Below, piece by piece: positions 19,125 through 30,648 of a DNA stretch of 39,940 nt (positions are counted from its first letter, which is position 1; every line of letters starts with the position of its first letter). Origin of the DNA: Paraburkholderia dinghuensis (lineage in GTDB: Bacteria > Pseudomonadota > Gammaproteobacteria > Burkholderiales > Burkholderiaceae); contig NZ_RQIS01000029.1 in the NCBI RefSeq assembly GCF_003837865.1, forward strand, positions 1-39,940, given 5' to 3'. Position numbers and translations under genes: made by a program. Under the pieces are notes generated by a model. That model saw nothing but the letters and a program-made list of their open reading frames with translations. It did no database searches and was not told where the DNA came from.

Positions 19125-19154
19125 GTGCGCCGCCCGGCCCTGCCCGCGGCGCAC
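19125..19154 (+). terminator. Stem-loop after yhbY
   Basis: GTGCGCCGC and GCGGCGCAC form a perfect 9-bp stem with a 12-nt loop, 11 bp after the yhbY stop. There is no strong T run, so it is a weak terminator at best. Confidence 0.45.
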
Positions 19155-19230
19155 ATCTCCCGTTTCAACTGGAAAAAAAGCGGATTTGCGGCAGATAGGC
19201 CCGCGCTTCAGCGCGGTGCACCCTGCGACG

Positions 19231-19752
19231 CTACGCCGCGCGCGGCGGCCATGCGGTGGACAGCAACCACACGAGCGCGATGCCCAGCGAACTCCCAATC
19301 AGATAAAACACGCTCGACACGCCGTGCAGCATGCCGAAATGACTCGCGTACGGCGAAGCCGCAATGTCCATACCGGCGTTCATCGCCTGCATGCGAAGTG
19401 CGTTCATGGACGGCTGCAGGGCGAAATAACCGATCAGCACACACAACACCATTCCCAGCACGAGCCAGCGCAAACGTCGGTACTGTCCGGCGCCACTCCG
19501 CGCGAGCACGTTGGACAGCACGAGCATCAACACGCCACACGCGAGGCCGCCCCATCCAACGATGTGGAAGAGCCGCGCGGCAATCGAACCGGCCGTCGTG
19601 CGCTCAAGCGAGGCAAACAGCACCGGCGCGACCACATAGCCGACCGTCAGCTGGCTACCCACCCACAGCATGGCCAGCAGGCTGAAAAGTCTGTGCGCAA
19701 GCGGGGAGACTGGATTCACTTCGACGGACCCGTTAAACGTACCGAACGTCAA
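19231..19752 (-). CDS. DUF4149 integral membrane protein
   Basis: This 173-residue protein has four hydrophobic segments (about 21-44, 64-84, 94-112 and 145-165), with the VAPVLFASLERTTAG signature after the first that I associate with DUF4149 proteins. Function is unknown. The chosen TTG start overlaps the end of greA by 20 bp and is weakly supported; a GTG at 19719 (before NPVSPLAHRLFSLL) is an alternative that would remove the overlap. The gene almost certainly depends on greA transcription and perhaps on translational coupling. It converges with yhbY. Confidence 0.82.
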   Translation of the reverse strand: MTFGTFNGSVEVNPVSPLAHRLFSLLAMLWVGSQLTVGYVVAPVLFASLERTTAGSIAARLFHIVGWGGLACGVLMLVLSNVLARSGAGQYRRLRWLVLGMVLCVLIGYFALQPSMNALRMQAMNAGMDIAASPYASHFGMLHGVSSVFYLIGSSLGIALVWLLSTAWPPRAA

Positions 19753-20209
19753 TAACCTCGTACTCGCGCACGCCGCTCGGTGCCTGCACCGCGGCGACGT
19801 CGCCCTCCGACTTGCCGATCAGCGCGCGCGCAATCGGCGAGCTGACGGAAATCAGACCGTGTTCGAGATCGGCCTCGTCGTCGCCGACGATCTGATAAGT
19901 GACCGTCTTGCCCGATTCGAGGTCTTCGAGGTCGACTGTCGTGCCAAACACGATGCGGCCGTCCGCTTCCAGCGTGGCGGGGTCGATAACCTGCGCCGCT
20001 GCGAGCTTCGACTCGATTTCTGCGATGCGGCCTTCGATAAAACCCTGCTTTTCCTTCGCGGCGTCGTATTCCGCGTTTTCCGACAGGTCACCCTGCGCAC
20101 GCGCTTCAGAGATGGAATTGATGACCGCCGGCCGCTCGACGGATTTCAGCCGCTGCAGTTCTTCACGCAATTGATCTGCGCCGCGCCGGGTCAGGGGAAT
20201 CGTGCTCAT
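19733..20209 (-). CDS. greA: Transcription elongation factor GreA
   Basis: GreA rescues backtracked RNA polymerase by stimulating cleavage of the nascent transcript. The 158-residue protein has an N-terminal coiled coil whose tip carries the acidic residues of LSENAEYDAAKEKQ, and a C-terminal FKBP-like domain with SPIARALIGKSEGD. I chose ATG 20209 (MSTIPLTRRGADQLREEL), which gives the standard length, over the TTG two codons upstream. The leader upstream holds a strongly structured segment ending in eight Ts, 38-45 bp before the ATG, which suggests attenuation or a leader RNA as described for greA in E. coli. Confidence 0.96.
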   Translation of the reverse strand: MSTIPLTRRGADQLREELQRLKSVERPAVINSISEARAQGDLSENAEYDAAKEKQGFIEGRIAEIESKLAAAQVIDPATLEADGRIVFGTTVDLEDLESGKTVTYQIVGDDEADLEHGLISVSSPIARALIGKSEGDVAAVQAPSGVREYEVIDVRYV

Positions 20210-20246
20210 AGACAACTCAATTAGCCCAAATGGCCATGCAGGCCAT

Positions 20247-20342
20247 AAAAAAAATCACCGCGGTTAAGTGCATCCCGGGAGGGCGCCGGCGCCGATGAAA
20301 CGCGCCGGACTTCGAACCCTGTGGGACGCCGCTTAACCGCGG
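20247..20342 (-). ncRNA. Structured RNA/terminator between carB and greA
   Basis: On the minus strand an 11-bp perfect inverted repeat (CCGCGGTTAAG at 20332-20342, CTTAACCGCGG at 20258-20268) closes a 63-nt GC-rich interior that can fold further (GGCGCCGGCGCC is self-complementary). It is followed immediately by TGA and eight Ts (20247-20254). The geometry fits an intrinsic terminator with an unusually long, branched stem. It may end carB transcription, attenuate greA, or release a small RNA. A second hairpin, GCGGGTATTCCCGC, lies just upstream near 20360. No Rfam family is claimed. Confidence 0.55.
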
Positions 20343-20393
20343 CAGCTAGCGGGAATACCCGCCTCGTTAGGGATTAGACAGTTAGTCGAACCC

Positions 20394-23648
<3,255 letters not shown>

Positions 23649-23834
23649 AACGCTCTCGCTAAATATTCCTGTGTCTTGTGTCCGGTGGGCGACAGGGTGA
23701 TCACTAACCGCGCCAGTTGCGCACTTCACCCCTTCACTGCTCACCGCCGGACGCGCGCGTGGGCCGCTGTTACTGCACCCGCACGGCTCGCTGCGCGCCC
23801 TTTCCTGCTCGTCCTGCTGTTCTGCGCCGCGCCC

Positions 23835-24992
23835 TTACGCTGCCGCGCTGCGCTTGCCGCCCTTCGCGCTGTCCATGAGCGCGGTGAAGCGGTCGAACAG
23901 ATAGCCGATGTCGTGCGGACCCGGTGATGCTTCCGGGTGGCCCTGGAAGCAGAATGCGGGCTTGTCGGTCAACTCGAAGCCCTGAAGCGTGCCGTCGAAG
24001 AGCGAGACGTGCGTGACGCGCGCATTGGCGGGCAGCGTCCCGGCATCGACTGCAAAACCGTGGTTCTGCGACGTGATGACCACGCGGCCGTCGCCGAGGT
24101 CCTTCACCGGATGGTTCGCGCCGTGATGGCCGGTCTTCATCTTCATGGTCTTCGCGCCGACCGCGAGGCCCATGATCTGGTGACCAAGGCAGATGCCGAA
24201 CGTCGGGATGCCGCGCGCGATGAATTCCTGCGCGGCCTTGATCGCGTAGTCACAGGGCTCGGGGTCGCCGGGGCCGTTCGAGAGGAACACGCCGTCCGGG
24301 TTCAGCGCGAGCGCGTCGGCGGCCGTGGCCTGCGCGGGCAGCACGGTGACGTGGCAACCGCGCTCGGCCAGCATGCGCAGGATGTTCTGCTTCACGCCGT
24401 AGTCGAACGCGACGACCTTGTACTTCGGTGCGGTCTGCTGTGCGTAACCTTCGCCCAGACGCCATTCGGTGGTCGTCCACTGGTACGCCTTGTCCGTCGA
24501 AACGACCTTCGCGAGGTCCATGCCCGCGAGACCCGGGAACGAACGGGCGAGTTCGATTGCCTTCGTCTCGTCATCGGAGCCTGCGAGAATCGCGCCGTTC
24601 TGCGCACCCTTGTCGCGCAGGATACGCGTGAGCTTGCGTGTGTCGATGCCGGCGATCGCCACGACGCCTTCGTCGCGCAGATAGTCGCCGAGCGTGCGCT
24701 CCATGCGGAAATTCGACGCGAGCACCGGCAGGTCGCGGATGATCAGCCCGGCGGCATGGACTTTCGTGGCTTCGACGTCTTCGGCATTGACGCCGACGTT
24801 GCCGATGTGCGGATACGTCAGGGTGACGATCTGGCGAGCGTAGCTCGGGTCGGTCAGGATTTCCTGATAGCCGGTGATGGCCGTGTTGAACACGACTTCA
24901 CCAATCGTATGACCCGGCGCGCCGATGGAATAACCACGAAAGACTGTGCCGTCGGCGAGCGCGAGCAGAGCGGGAGAGAAAGACGGCAACAC
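23835..24992 (-). CDS. carA: Carbamoyl-phosphate synthase small subunit CarA
   Basis: CarA is the glutamine amidotransferase partner of CarB. The 385-residue protein has the N-terminal CPSase small-chain domain (ALLALADGTVFRGYSIG onward) and a class I glutaminase domain with the nucleophile in FGICLGHQIMGLAVG and the His-Glu pair in GHPEASPGPHD. The start is a GTG at 24992 with a strong AAGGAG six bases upstream; the open frame continues 61 codons further without homology. Its promoter lies about 300 bp upstream, leaving a long untranslated leader. Confidence 0.96.
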   Translation of the reverse strand: MLPSFSPALLALADGTVFRGYSIGAPGHTIGEVVFNTAITGYQEILTDPSYARQIVTLTYPHIGNVGVNAEDVEATKVHAAGLIIRDLPVLASNFRMERTLGDYLRDEGVVAIAGIDTRKLTRILRDKGAQNGAILAGSDDETKAIELARSFPGLAGMDLAKVVSTDKAYQWTTTEWRLGEGYAQQTAPKYKVVAFDYGVKQNILRMLAERGCHVTVLPAQATAADALALNPDGVFLSNGPGDPEPCDYAIKAAQEFIARGIPTFGICLGHQIMGLAVGAKTMKMKTGHHGANHPVKDLGDGRVVITSQNHGFAVDAGTLPANARVTHVSLFDGTLQGFELTDKPAFCFQGHPEASPGPHDIGYLFDRFTALMDSAKGGKRSAAA

Positions 24993-25291
24993 GGGAGACT
25001 CCTTGGGGGAACACCCAGTGCCGACCTGTTTATCCGACCTGTATCCTGCGGCGGCTGCGGCGTCGGCATCGCGCCTTTCAAGGCAAGATGCGCGCGCGGC
25101 TCGCTCGCTGTCGTCGCATTTTGCGGCGAGTTCTTTCTGCGGCGCTGCCGGACTGGTTTCGCGCACCGCACGCAAGGCGTGGGGCGGGATTCAGTCGGCG
25201 CCGGCGTCCAGAAGCGCAATGCGCGGGCGGCGGATGAACGGATGGGAGAAGGTAGGCGCTAGGGTGCGGGTTGATAAGCTCAAACCTTGAA

Positions 25292-25321
25292 ATTATAGCC
25301 CGAAAGTGCCCTATTCTTCAA
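25292..25321 (-). promoter_or_regulatory. Sigma70-type promoter of carAB
   Basis: On the minus strand TTGAAG (25316-25321) and a perfect TATAAT (25292-25297) are 18 bp apart. Transcription starting here gives a carA leader of roughly 290 nt. That leader (24993-25285) is GC-rich, with no recognised riboswitch. The stretch 25322-25506 upstream shows nothing I can assign. Confidence 0.7.
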
Positions 25322-25506
25322 ATTTCACGACAGCCCATCCGTGCAGGCGCCCGCCAGTTCGCCTCGGCCAACCGGCGAAACGCCCTTTCCACTATAGCCG
25401 CAAGCCATCAGACCACAAGGCGCTGGGATTGCCCCCCGGGAGATCGTCACTATTGCCCTTGGCGAGCCCGGCCGGCGCCTCTATTGCCGCTCGGCGAACG
25501 CAAATG

Positions 25507-25535
25507 AAAACGCCGCCACCCGGTGGGTGACGGCG
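25507..25535 (-). terminator. Rho-independent terminator of mltD
   Basis: CGCCGCCACCC and GGGTGACGGCG form an 11-bp stem with one mismatch around GGT. On the minus strand it is followed by TTTTCATTT. It lies about 80 bp beyond the mltD stop. Confidence 0.8.
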
Positions 25536-25615
25536 CATGAAGTAAAACGACGAGTGATCGGAGCGAACTGCCACGCGCTGCCCCCGCAGCGCATGTTGTC
25601 ACCCTTCGCAAGCCG

Positions 25616-27271
25616 CTATTTTGTTTTCTGCTTTTGCGTTTGGGTAACGGCCTTCTGGCGGCTTGCCGTCCCCTTCGACGCCTTGGTGGGCGCGGCGTTC
25701 GGCGATTTTGCCTTGACCGGATCGGAAACCTTGACCAACTCGGCGCGCACGCGACCATGCTTCTTATCGTAGCGCGACTTTGACCCCGTGTCTGCAACGC
25801 GGGTGCCAATGCGCTGGACGGCGCCACCCGAAGCGTTTGCCGCGAGTCGTTCAGGCGCCGGTTCGCTCGGCATCGCCCTGCCCACGGGTACATGCAGCAC
25901 GAGGACCTGTCCCGGCGCGACGAGATCGCGATGCGTCTTGTTCCACGCCTTCAACTGAGCAACCGATACGCCGTAACGGCTCGCCACCACTTCCATCGAC
26001 TGCTTGCGGCGCACGCGGATCAGCATCTTGCGCGTGTCGGGCACGTCCGGCTCCATCGCGAGCACCGCGCTTTCTGCGACATTGGCGCTGATGTCTTCGT
26101 CGTCACCGTCATCGGTGCGCGGCACCACGAGCGTCGAGCCAGCCTTCAGGCGCATGCCCGCCGGAATCTTGTTCACCGACATCAGCGTGTCCGCGTCCAC
26201 GCCGATCTTCTGGGCGATCGCCGCGGGCGTCGTACGGGCGTCAGTGGTGTAAACCGTCCACGACGACAGCTGTCCGTTGAACGACTTCAGGTTGCGCTCG
26301 AACGCGCTGGCGTTGTCGAACGGCAGCAGGATCTGCGGCTGCGTAGCGCCGAGAATCACGGGCTTCTTGAACGACGGATTGAGTGAACGGAACTCGTCGG
26401 AGGTCATGTTCGCGAGTTTTGCGGCGACGTCCACGTCGATATCGCGCGAGGTGGTGACCGTGACGAAATACGGGTGATTCGGGATCGTCGGCAACGTGAG
26501 ACCGTACTGTGTCGGATTCGTCACGATGTTCTTGACGGCCTGCAGCTTGGGCACGTAGTTACGTGTCTCGTTGGGCATGCGCAGGCTCTGGTAGTCGGTC
26601 GGCAGGCCAGCAGCCTGGTTGCGCGCGATCGCGCGCTGCACGTTACCCTCGCCCCAGTTATACGCGGCTAGCGCGAGATACCAGTCGCCGAACATGTCAT
26701 GCAGACGCGAGAGATAGTCGAGCGCGGCGCTCGTCGAGGCGAGCACGTCACGACGCTCGTCCTGCCACATGTTCTGCTTGAGCTTGTAGGTGCGACCCGT
26801 GCCCGGCACGAACTGCCACATGCCCGCCGCCTTCGCGACGGACAGCGCCTGCGGGTTGTACGCGGATTCGATGAACGGCAGCAGCGCCAGCTCGGTCGGC
26901 ATGTGGCGCGCTTCGAGTTCTTCGACGATGTGGTACAGGTACTTCTGCGAACGCTCCGTCATGCGCGCAACGTAGTCGGGACGCTGGGCGTACCAGTTGG
27001 CGTTCATGTCGACGAGGTCGCTCTGCAGATCGGGCATCTGGAAGCCGCGGCGGATGCGACCCCACAGATCGGCGTCCTGGCTGGTGAGCTGACTGACCGA
27101 GCCGTTGTCGACGTCGATCGTTTCCTTTGCGGCGGAAGTCCTGCGGAGTTGGTCGGCTGCTGCCTGAGGATCTGCTGGGGCGAGAGAACTGGCTGGATTA
27201 CTCGCAGATGGTCCCCCGCCCGCACAGGCGGCGAGCATCAGGACCAGCAGCGCACTAAAGATAAATCGCAT
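25616..27271 (-). CDS. mltD: Lipoprotein lytic transglycosylase MltD with LysM domains
   Basis: MltD cleaves peptidoglycan glycan strands, forming 1,6-anhydro ends. The 551-residue precursor has a lipoprotein signal with lipobox LAAC (Cys16), an SLT domain (about 100-235) with the catalytic glutamate in LLPFIESAYNPQA, plus AAGMWQFVPGTGRTY and LAAYNWGEGNV. Two LysM-like repeats follow (about 345-390 and 420-465) that bind glycan. A basic tail of about 55 residues, rich in Lys, Thr and Ala, ends the protein and is unusual compared with E. coli MltD. It lies downstream of gloB on the same strand (153-bp gap), the same pairing as in E. coli. Confidence 0.93.
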   Translation of the reverse strand: MRFIFSALLVLMLAACAGGGPSASNPASSLAPADPQAAADQLRRTSAAKETIDVDNGSVSQLTSQDADLWGRIRRGFQMPDLQSDLVDMNANWYAQRPDYVARMTERSQKYLYHIVEELEARHMPTELALLPFIESAYNPQALSVAKAAGMWQFVPGTGRTYKLKQNMWQDERRDVLASTSAALDYLSRLHDMFGDWYLALAAYNWGEGNVQRAIARNQAAGLPTDYQSLRMPNETRNYVPKLQAVKNIVTNPTQYGLTLPTIPNHPYFVTVTTSRDIDVDVAAKLANMTSDEFRSLNPSFKKPVILGATQPQILLPFDNASAFERNLKSFNGQLSSWTVYTTDARTTPAAIAQKIGVDADTLMSVNKIPAGMRLKAGSTLVVPRTDDGDDEDISANVAESAVLAMEPDVPDTRKMLIRVRRKQSMEVVASRYGVSVAQLKAWNKTHRDLVAPGQVLVLHVPVGRAMPSEPAPERLAANASGGAVQRIGTRVADTGSKSRYDKKHGRVRAELVKVSDPVKAKSPNAAPTKASKGTASRQKAVTQTQKQKTK

Positions 27272-27424
27272 GAACGTCTACTTCCGCAAGGCTGGAATTT
27301 GCAGCCGATGGTACGGAAGCTGCGTATTCCCGTCAATCTAAAAAATTCGAAAAAGTCATGAAAATCCGCAAGTTGGGTGCGGTTCCATACTTTTGAGATG
27401 AGCTTACCCCTTGGTGGGGGTGGG

Positions 27425-28234
27425 TTAGCGGAACCTGTTCTTCCATTCGCGCATTAGCGTAAAGGCTGCAAGCCGGTCCGGCACTGTTTCGTGCAACTGC
27501 TCAGCAAGCGTCGCCTGGACGGACGGGTCCCCCGCGCGCAAAAATGGATTCACGGCGCGTTCGTGCGCGATCGTGGTCGGCAACGTCGGCACACCGCGCT
27601 CGCGAAGCGCTGCTGCGTCGCGGCTCCAGTCGCGCAACGCGGCGTTGCCCGGATCGCAGGCTAGCGCGAAGCGGATATTCGATAGCGTGTACTCATGCGC
27701 GCAATGGACTTGCGTGTTGCCGGGCAGCGCCGCGAGCGAGTCGAGCGATGCCAGCATCTGCGCGGGCGTGCCCTCGAAGAGGCGGCCGCAACCGCACGCG
27801 AAAAGCGTGTCGCCGCAGAAAATGTGTGGCGTGCCGGCGGGATCGGCGGCCTGGAAGTACGCGATATGCCCGCGCGTGTGGCCGGGCACATCGATGACGG
27901 TGAAGTCGAGCGCGGGCGCGTCCAGATGCACACGCTCCCCGCCCGCAACGCGCGTGACGAACGGGTCGAGTGGCCCGAGCGCCTCAGCGGCGGGGCCGTA
28001 CACCGGCACGCCCTGGCCGTTCAGCAGATTGGCCACCCCGCCGACGTGGTCGTTGTGGTGATGGGTGAGTAAAATAGCGGCAAGCCGCCAGCCGCGCTTC
28101 GCCAGATACGCTCGAACCGGCGCGGCGTCGCCCGGATCAACGGCGATTGCATTACGGCCGTCCGACACGACCCAGATGTAGTTGTCGTCAAAAGCCGGAA
28201 CGGGTACGTATTCGTACGAAAGCGGACTATTCAT
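27425..28234 (-). CDS. gloB: Hydroxyacylglutathione hydrolase GloB (glyoxalase II)
   Basis: GloB hydrolyses S-lactoylglutathione, completing methylglyoxal detoxification. The 269-residue metallo-beta-lactamase-fold enzyme shows the metal motif THHHNDHVGG, the histidine in VPGHTRGHI, the bridging aspartate in FCGDTLFACGCGRLFEGT, and HCAHEYT with a further ligand. The start at 28234 (MNSPLSYEYVPVPAFDDNYIWV) matches the family; the open frame runs further upstream only because it overlaps the divergent methyltransferase gene. Only 21 bp separate it from that gene, so the two promoters must overlap coding sequence or lie within the short gap. Confidence 0.96.
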   Translation of the reverse strand: MNSPLSYEYVPVPAFDDNYIWVVSDGRNAIAVDPGDAAPVRAYLAKRGWRLAAILLTHHHNDHVGGVANLLNGQGVPVYGPAAEALGPLDPFVTRVAGGERVHLDAPALDFTVIDVPGHTRGHIAYFQAADPAGTPHIFCGDTLFACGCGRLFEGTPAQMLASLDSLAALPGNTQVHCAHEYTLSNIRFALACDPGNAALRDWSRDAAALRERGVPTLPTTIAHERAVNPFLRAGDPSVQATLAEQLHETVPDRLAAFTLMREWKNRFR

Positions 28235-28255
28235 TGGGGCGTCGTATTCTTCGAC

Positions 28256-29110
28256 ATGTCTGACCGAACGATTATAGACTGGCCCGCCTGGACCGATTCG
28301 CCGACCGGCAAGTACGTCCTCGACTGGGAACAGGAGCAACTCGACCGCGTGGTGTCGAATATTTTCGGTTACCACGCGCTGCAGCTCGGCATGCCGCAGC
28401 TCGACGCGCTGCGTGAGAATCGTATGTCGTGCCGCGGCCTCGTGCTCGACGCCGCCAGCGCCACGAGCGCGCCGTACACGGTACCGACCGCCCACGCAGA
28501 TGACGTCCACCGCTTCGCCACGACGAACGGTGTGGCGAAGCCCGCGCGCCATGCACCCGAGGGCCGCAGCACAGTGTGGTGCGACCTGCTCGACCTGCCG
28601 TTCGAGGCACAGAGCGTCGACCTGATCGTGATGCCGCACACGCTCGAATTCACGAGTGACCCGCACCGGCTCCTGCGTGAAGCCGAGCGCGTGCTGATGC
28701 CCGAGGGACAGTTGCTGATCGTCGGCTTCAATTCGCTGTCGCTCTGGGGCGCGCGGCAGTCAGCGAGCAAGCTCACGGGACAGCCGTTCCTGCCCGCGCG
28801 GCAGGACCTCATCGCGTTCACGCGACTGAAGGACTGGATCAAGCTGCTTGGCTTCGAGCTTGAACGCGGACGCTTCGGCTGCTATCGTCCGCCGCTCGCC
28901 ACCGACAAGTGGCTCGCGCGCTACGCTTTCATGGAGGCCGCCGGCGACCGCTGGTGGCCGATCTTCGGCGCCGTCTACATGGTTACGGCGATCAAGCGCG
29001 TCCAGGGCATGCGCCTCGTGGGCCCGCTGAAGGTCAAAAAACCCGTGCTGGCGCCAAGCCTGACGGCGGCCGCCACCACCCCCTCCCCTACACGCAACAA
29101 GGACACATGA
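28256..29110 (+). CDS. YafS-type SAM-dependent methyltransferase
   Basis: This 284-residue protein is a class I methyltransferase of the kind found between gloB and rnhA in many proteobacteria (YafS in E. coli). The methyltransferase-11 core is recognised from CRGLVLDAAS (motif I, here lacking the usual GxGxG pattern), CDLLDLPFEAQSVDLIVMPHTLEFTSDPHRLLREAERVLMPEGQLLIVGFN and the following strand. Motif I is degenerate and a roughly 40-residue insert (about 70-115) follows it, so SAM binding should not be assumed. The substrate is unknown. Its stop overlaps the rnhA start (ATGA), indicating translational coupling. Confidence 0.85.
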   Translation: MSDRTIIDWPAWTDSPTGKYVLDWEQEQLDRVVSNIFGYHALQLGMPQLDALRENRMSCRGLVLDAASATSAPYTVPTAHADDVHRFATTNGVAKPARHAPEGRSTVWCDLLDLPFEAQSVDLIVMPHTLEFTSDPHRLLREAERVLMPEGQLLIVGFNSLSLWGARQSASKLTGQPFLPARQDLIAFTRLKDWIKLLGFELERGRFGCYRPPLATDKWLARYAFMEAAGDRWWPIFGAVYMVTAIKRVQGMRLVGPLKVKKPVLAPSLTAAATTPSPTRNKDT

Positions 29111-29556
29111 CCGCTCCCGACTACGTCGAAATCTTTACGGACGGCGCCTGCAAGGGCAATCCGGGCCCCGGCGGCTGGGGCGCGCTGCTGCGCTTCGGCG
29201 CACAGGAAAAAGAACTGTTCGGCGGCGAGGCCGTCACGACCAACAACCGCATGGAACTGATGGGCGTGATCGCCGCGCTGGAGGCGCTCAAGCGCCCGTG
29301 CCGCGTAGTCGTCCACACCGATTCGCAATACGTCCAAAAAGGCATCAGCGAGTGGATCCACGGCTGGAAGAAGAAAAACTGGATGACGGCCGCGAAGACG
29401 CCCGTCAAGAATGATGACCTCTGGAAGCGACTTGACGCGCTCGTCGCGCAACATGACGTCGAATGGCGCTGGGTGAAAGGCCACGCCGGACACCCGGAGA
29501 ACGAGCGCGCCGACGCACTCGCGAACCGTGGCGTCGCCTCGCTCGCAGAACTCTGA
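29107..29556 (+). CDS. rnhA: Ribonuclease HI
   Basis: RNase HI cuts the RNA strand of RNA-DNA hybrids such as R-loops and Okazaki primers. The 149-residue protein has the four catalytic acids: Asp in EIFTDGACKGNPGPGGW, Glu in NNRMELMGVIAALE, Asp in VHTDSQYVQKGI and Asp in HPENERADALA, with the nearby histidine in WVKGHAGH. The ATG at 29107 overlaps the upstream stop by 4 bp and gives the normal length. rnhA and dnaQ are adjacent, as in E. coli. Confidence 0.97.
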   Translation: MTAPDYVEIFTDGACKGNPGPGGWGALLRFGAQEKELFGGEAVTTNNRMELMGVIAALEALKRPCRVVVHTDSQYVQKGISEWIHGWKKKNWMTAAKTPVKNDDLWKRLDALVAQHDVEWRWVKGHAGHPENERADALANRGVASLAEL

Positions 29557-29597
29557 GCGCGCAGCGCCTTCTTTCGTAGCAACCTGACTTATCCGAC

Positions 29598-30320
29598 ATG
29601 CGCCAGATCATTCTCGATACCGAAACCACCGGCCTGAACGCCCGCACCGGCGACCGCATCATCGAAATCGGCTGCGTCGAGCTAGTGAACCGCCGGCTCA
29701 CCGGCAACAATCTGCACTTCTACGTGAATCCGGAACGCGACAGCGATCCGGGCGCGCTTGCCGTGCACGGCCTGACGACCGAGTTCCTCTCGGACAAACC
29801 GAAGTTCGCTGAAGTCGCCAACGAGATCCTGGACTTCGTCACAGGCGCGGACATCATCATTCACAACGCACCGTTCGACATCGGCTTCCTCGACGCCGAG
29901 CTTGCGCTGCTCGGCAAGCCGTCGTTCAAGGAGCACTGCGGCGAAGTCATCGACACGCTGGTGCAGGCCAAGCAGATCTTCCCTGGCAAGCGCAACTCAC
30001 TCGACGCGCTGTGCGATCGCTTCGGTATCAGCAACGCGCACCGCACGCTGCACGGCGCGCTGCTCGACTCGGAACTGCTCGCGGAGGTGTACCTCGCCAT
30101 GACGCGCGGCCAGGAAAGCCTCGTCATCGACATGCTGGGCGAGACCGTCGCAACGGGCAACGTCGCCACGCCTCGCATGCAGATCGAAGCGCTCACCCTG
30201 CCCGTGATCGCCGCTACGGCAGAAGAACTCGCCGCGCACGACGCGGTGCTCGATGGCCTCGACAAGGCGGTCAAGGGCACGAGCGTATGGCGCACTCAGC
30301 CGACAGCGGAAGGCGCGTGA
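29598..30320 (+). CDS. dnaQ: DNA polymerase III epsilon subunit (proofreading exonuclease)
   Basis: DnaQ is the 3'-5' proofreading exonuclease of the replicative polymerase. The 240-residue protein has ExoI (ILDTETTGL), ExoII (IIHNAPFDIGFLD) and ExoIII (HRTLHGALLDSELLAEVY) motifs of the DEDDh class. It has a short C-terminal region for polymerase contact. It lies 41 bp downstream of rnhA on the same strand and is the last chromosomal gene before tRNA-Val and the inserted element. Confidence 0.97.
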   Translation: MRQIILDTETTGLNARTGDRIIEIGCVELVNRRLTGNNLHFYVNPERDSDPGALAVHGLTTEFLSDKPKFAEVANEILDFVTGADIIIHNAPFDIGFLDAELALLGKPSFKEHCGEVIDTLVQAKQIFPGKRNSLDALCDRFGISNAHRTLHGALLDSELLAEVYLAMTRGQESLVIDMLGETVATGNVATPRMQIEALTLPVIAATAEELAAHDAVLDGLDKAVKGTSVWRTQPTAEGA

Positions 30321-30363
30321 GCAGTCGTCGAAACAGCTGCTACGCAAACCACTTAAAAAGGGC

Positions 30364-30392
30364 TTTACAAGCCTCGAAAAGTCGGCGATAAT
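30364..30392 (+). promoter_or_regulatory. Sigma70-type promoter of tRNA-Val
   Basis: TTTACA (30364-30369) and GATAAT (30387-30392) are separated by 17 bp, and the -10 ends 12 bp before the first tRNA base. Confidence 0.75.
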
Positions 30393-30404
30393 TCAAAGCT
30401 CTTC

Positions 30405-30479
30405 GGGTGGTTAGCTCAGCGGTAGAGCACTGCCTTCACACGGCAGGGGTCACTGGTTCGATCCCAGTACTACCCACCA
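30405..30479 (+). tRNA. tRNA-Val (anticodon CAC)
   Basis: The 75-nt gene has an acceptor stem GGGTGGT/ACTACCC, D arm TAGCTCAGCGGTAGAGC, anticodon stem-loop CTGCCTTCACACGGCAG with anticodon CAC, T arm CTGGTTCGATCCCAG and an encoded CCA. The integrase begins 170 bp downstream, so the 3' half (about 30455-30479) is the likely attachment core. No second copy of this 3' end is visible in the window, so the far end of the element lies beyond it. Confidence 0.97.
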
Positions 30480-30510
30480 GATTCATGGGTACGTTGGAAG
30501 CCCGAAGAAC

Positions 30511-30552
30511 AAAGGCCCTGCGGCGAAAGCCCAGGGCCTTTTTCTTTTTCTG
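30511..30552 (+). terminator. Rho-independent terminator of tRNA-Val
   Basis: AAAGGCCCTG pairs with CAGGGCCTTT, and an inner GGC-GAAA-GCC hairpin caps the stem. A run TTTTTCTTTTT follows. It sits between the tRNA and the integrase, preventing read-through into the element. Confidence 0.85.
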
Positions 30553-30648
30553 CCGTCGTCGAAACCTCTGCTTATGCGCCATTTGGCGGACAAGTGGCGG
30601 AGTTGAAAATAGTCCCAACGCGATAACCCTCAATCGTCTGGGACAGAA

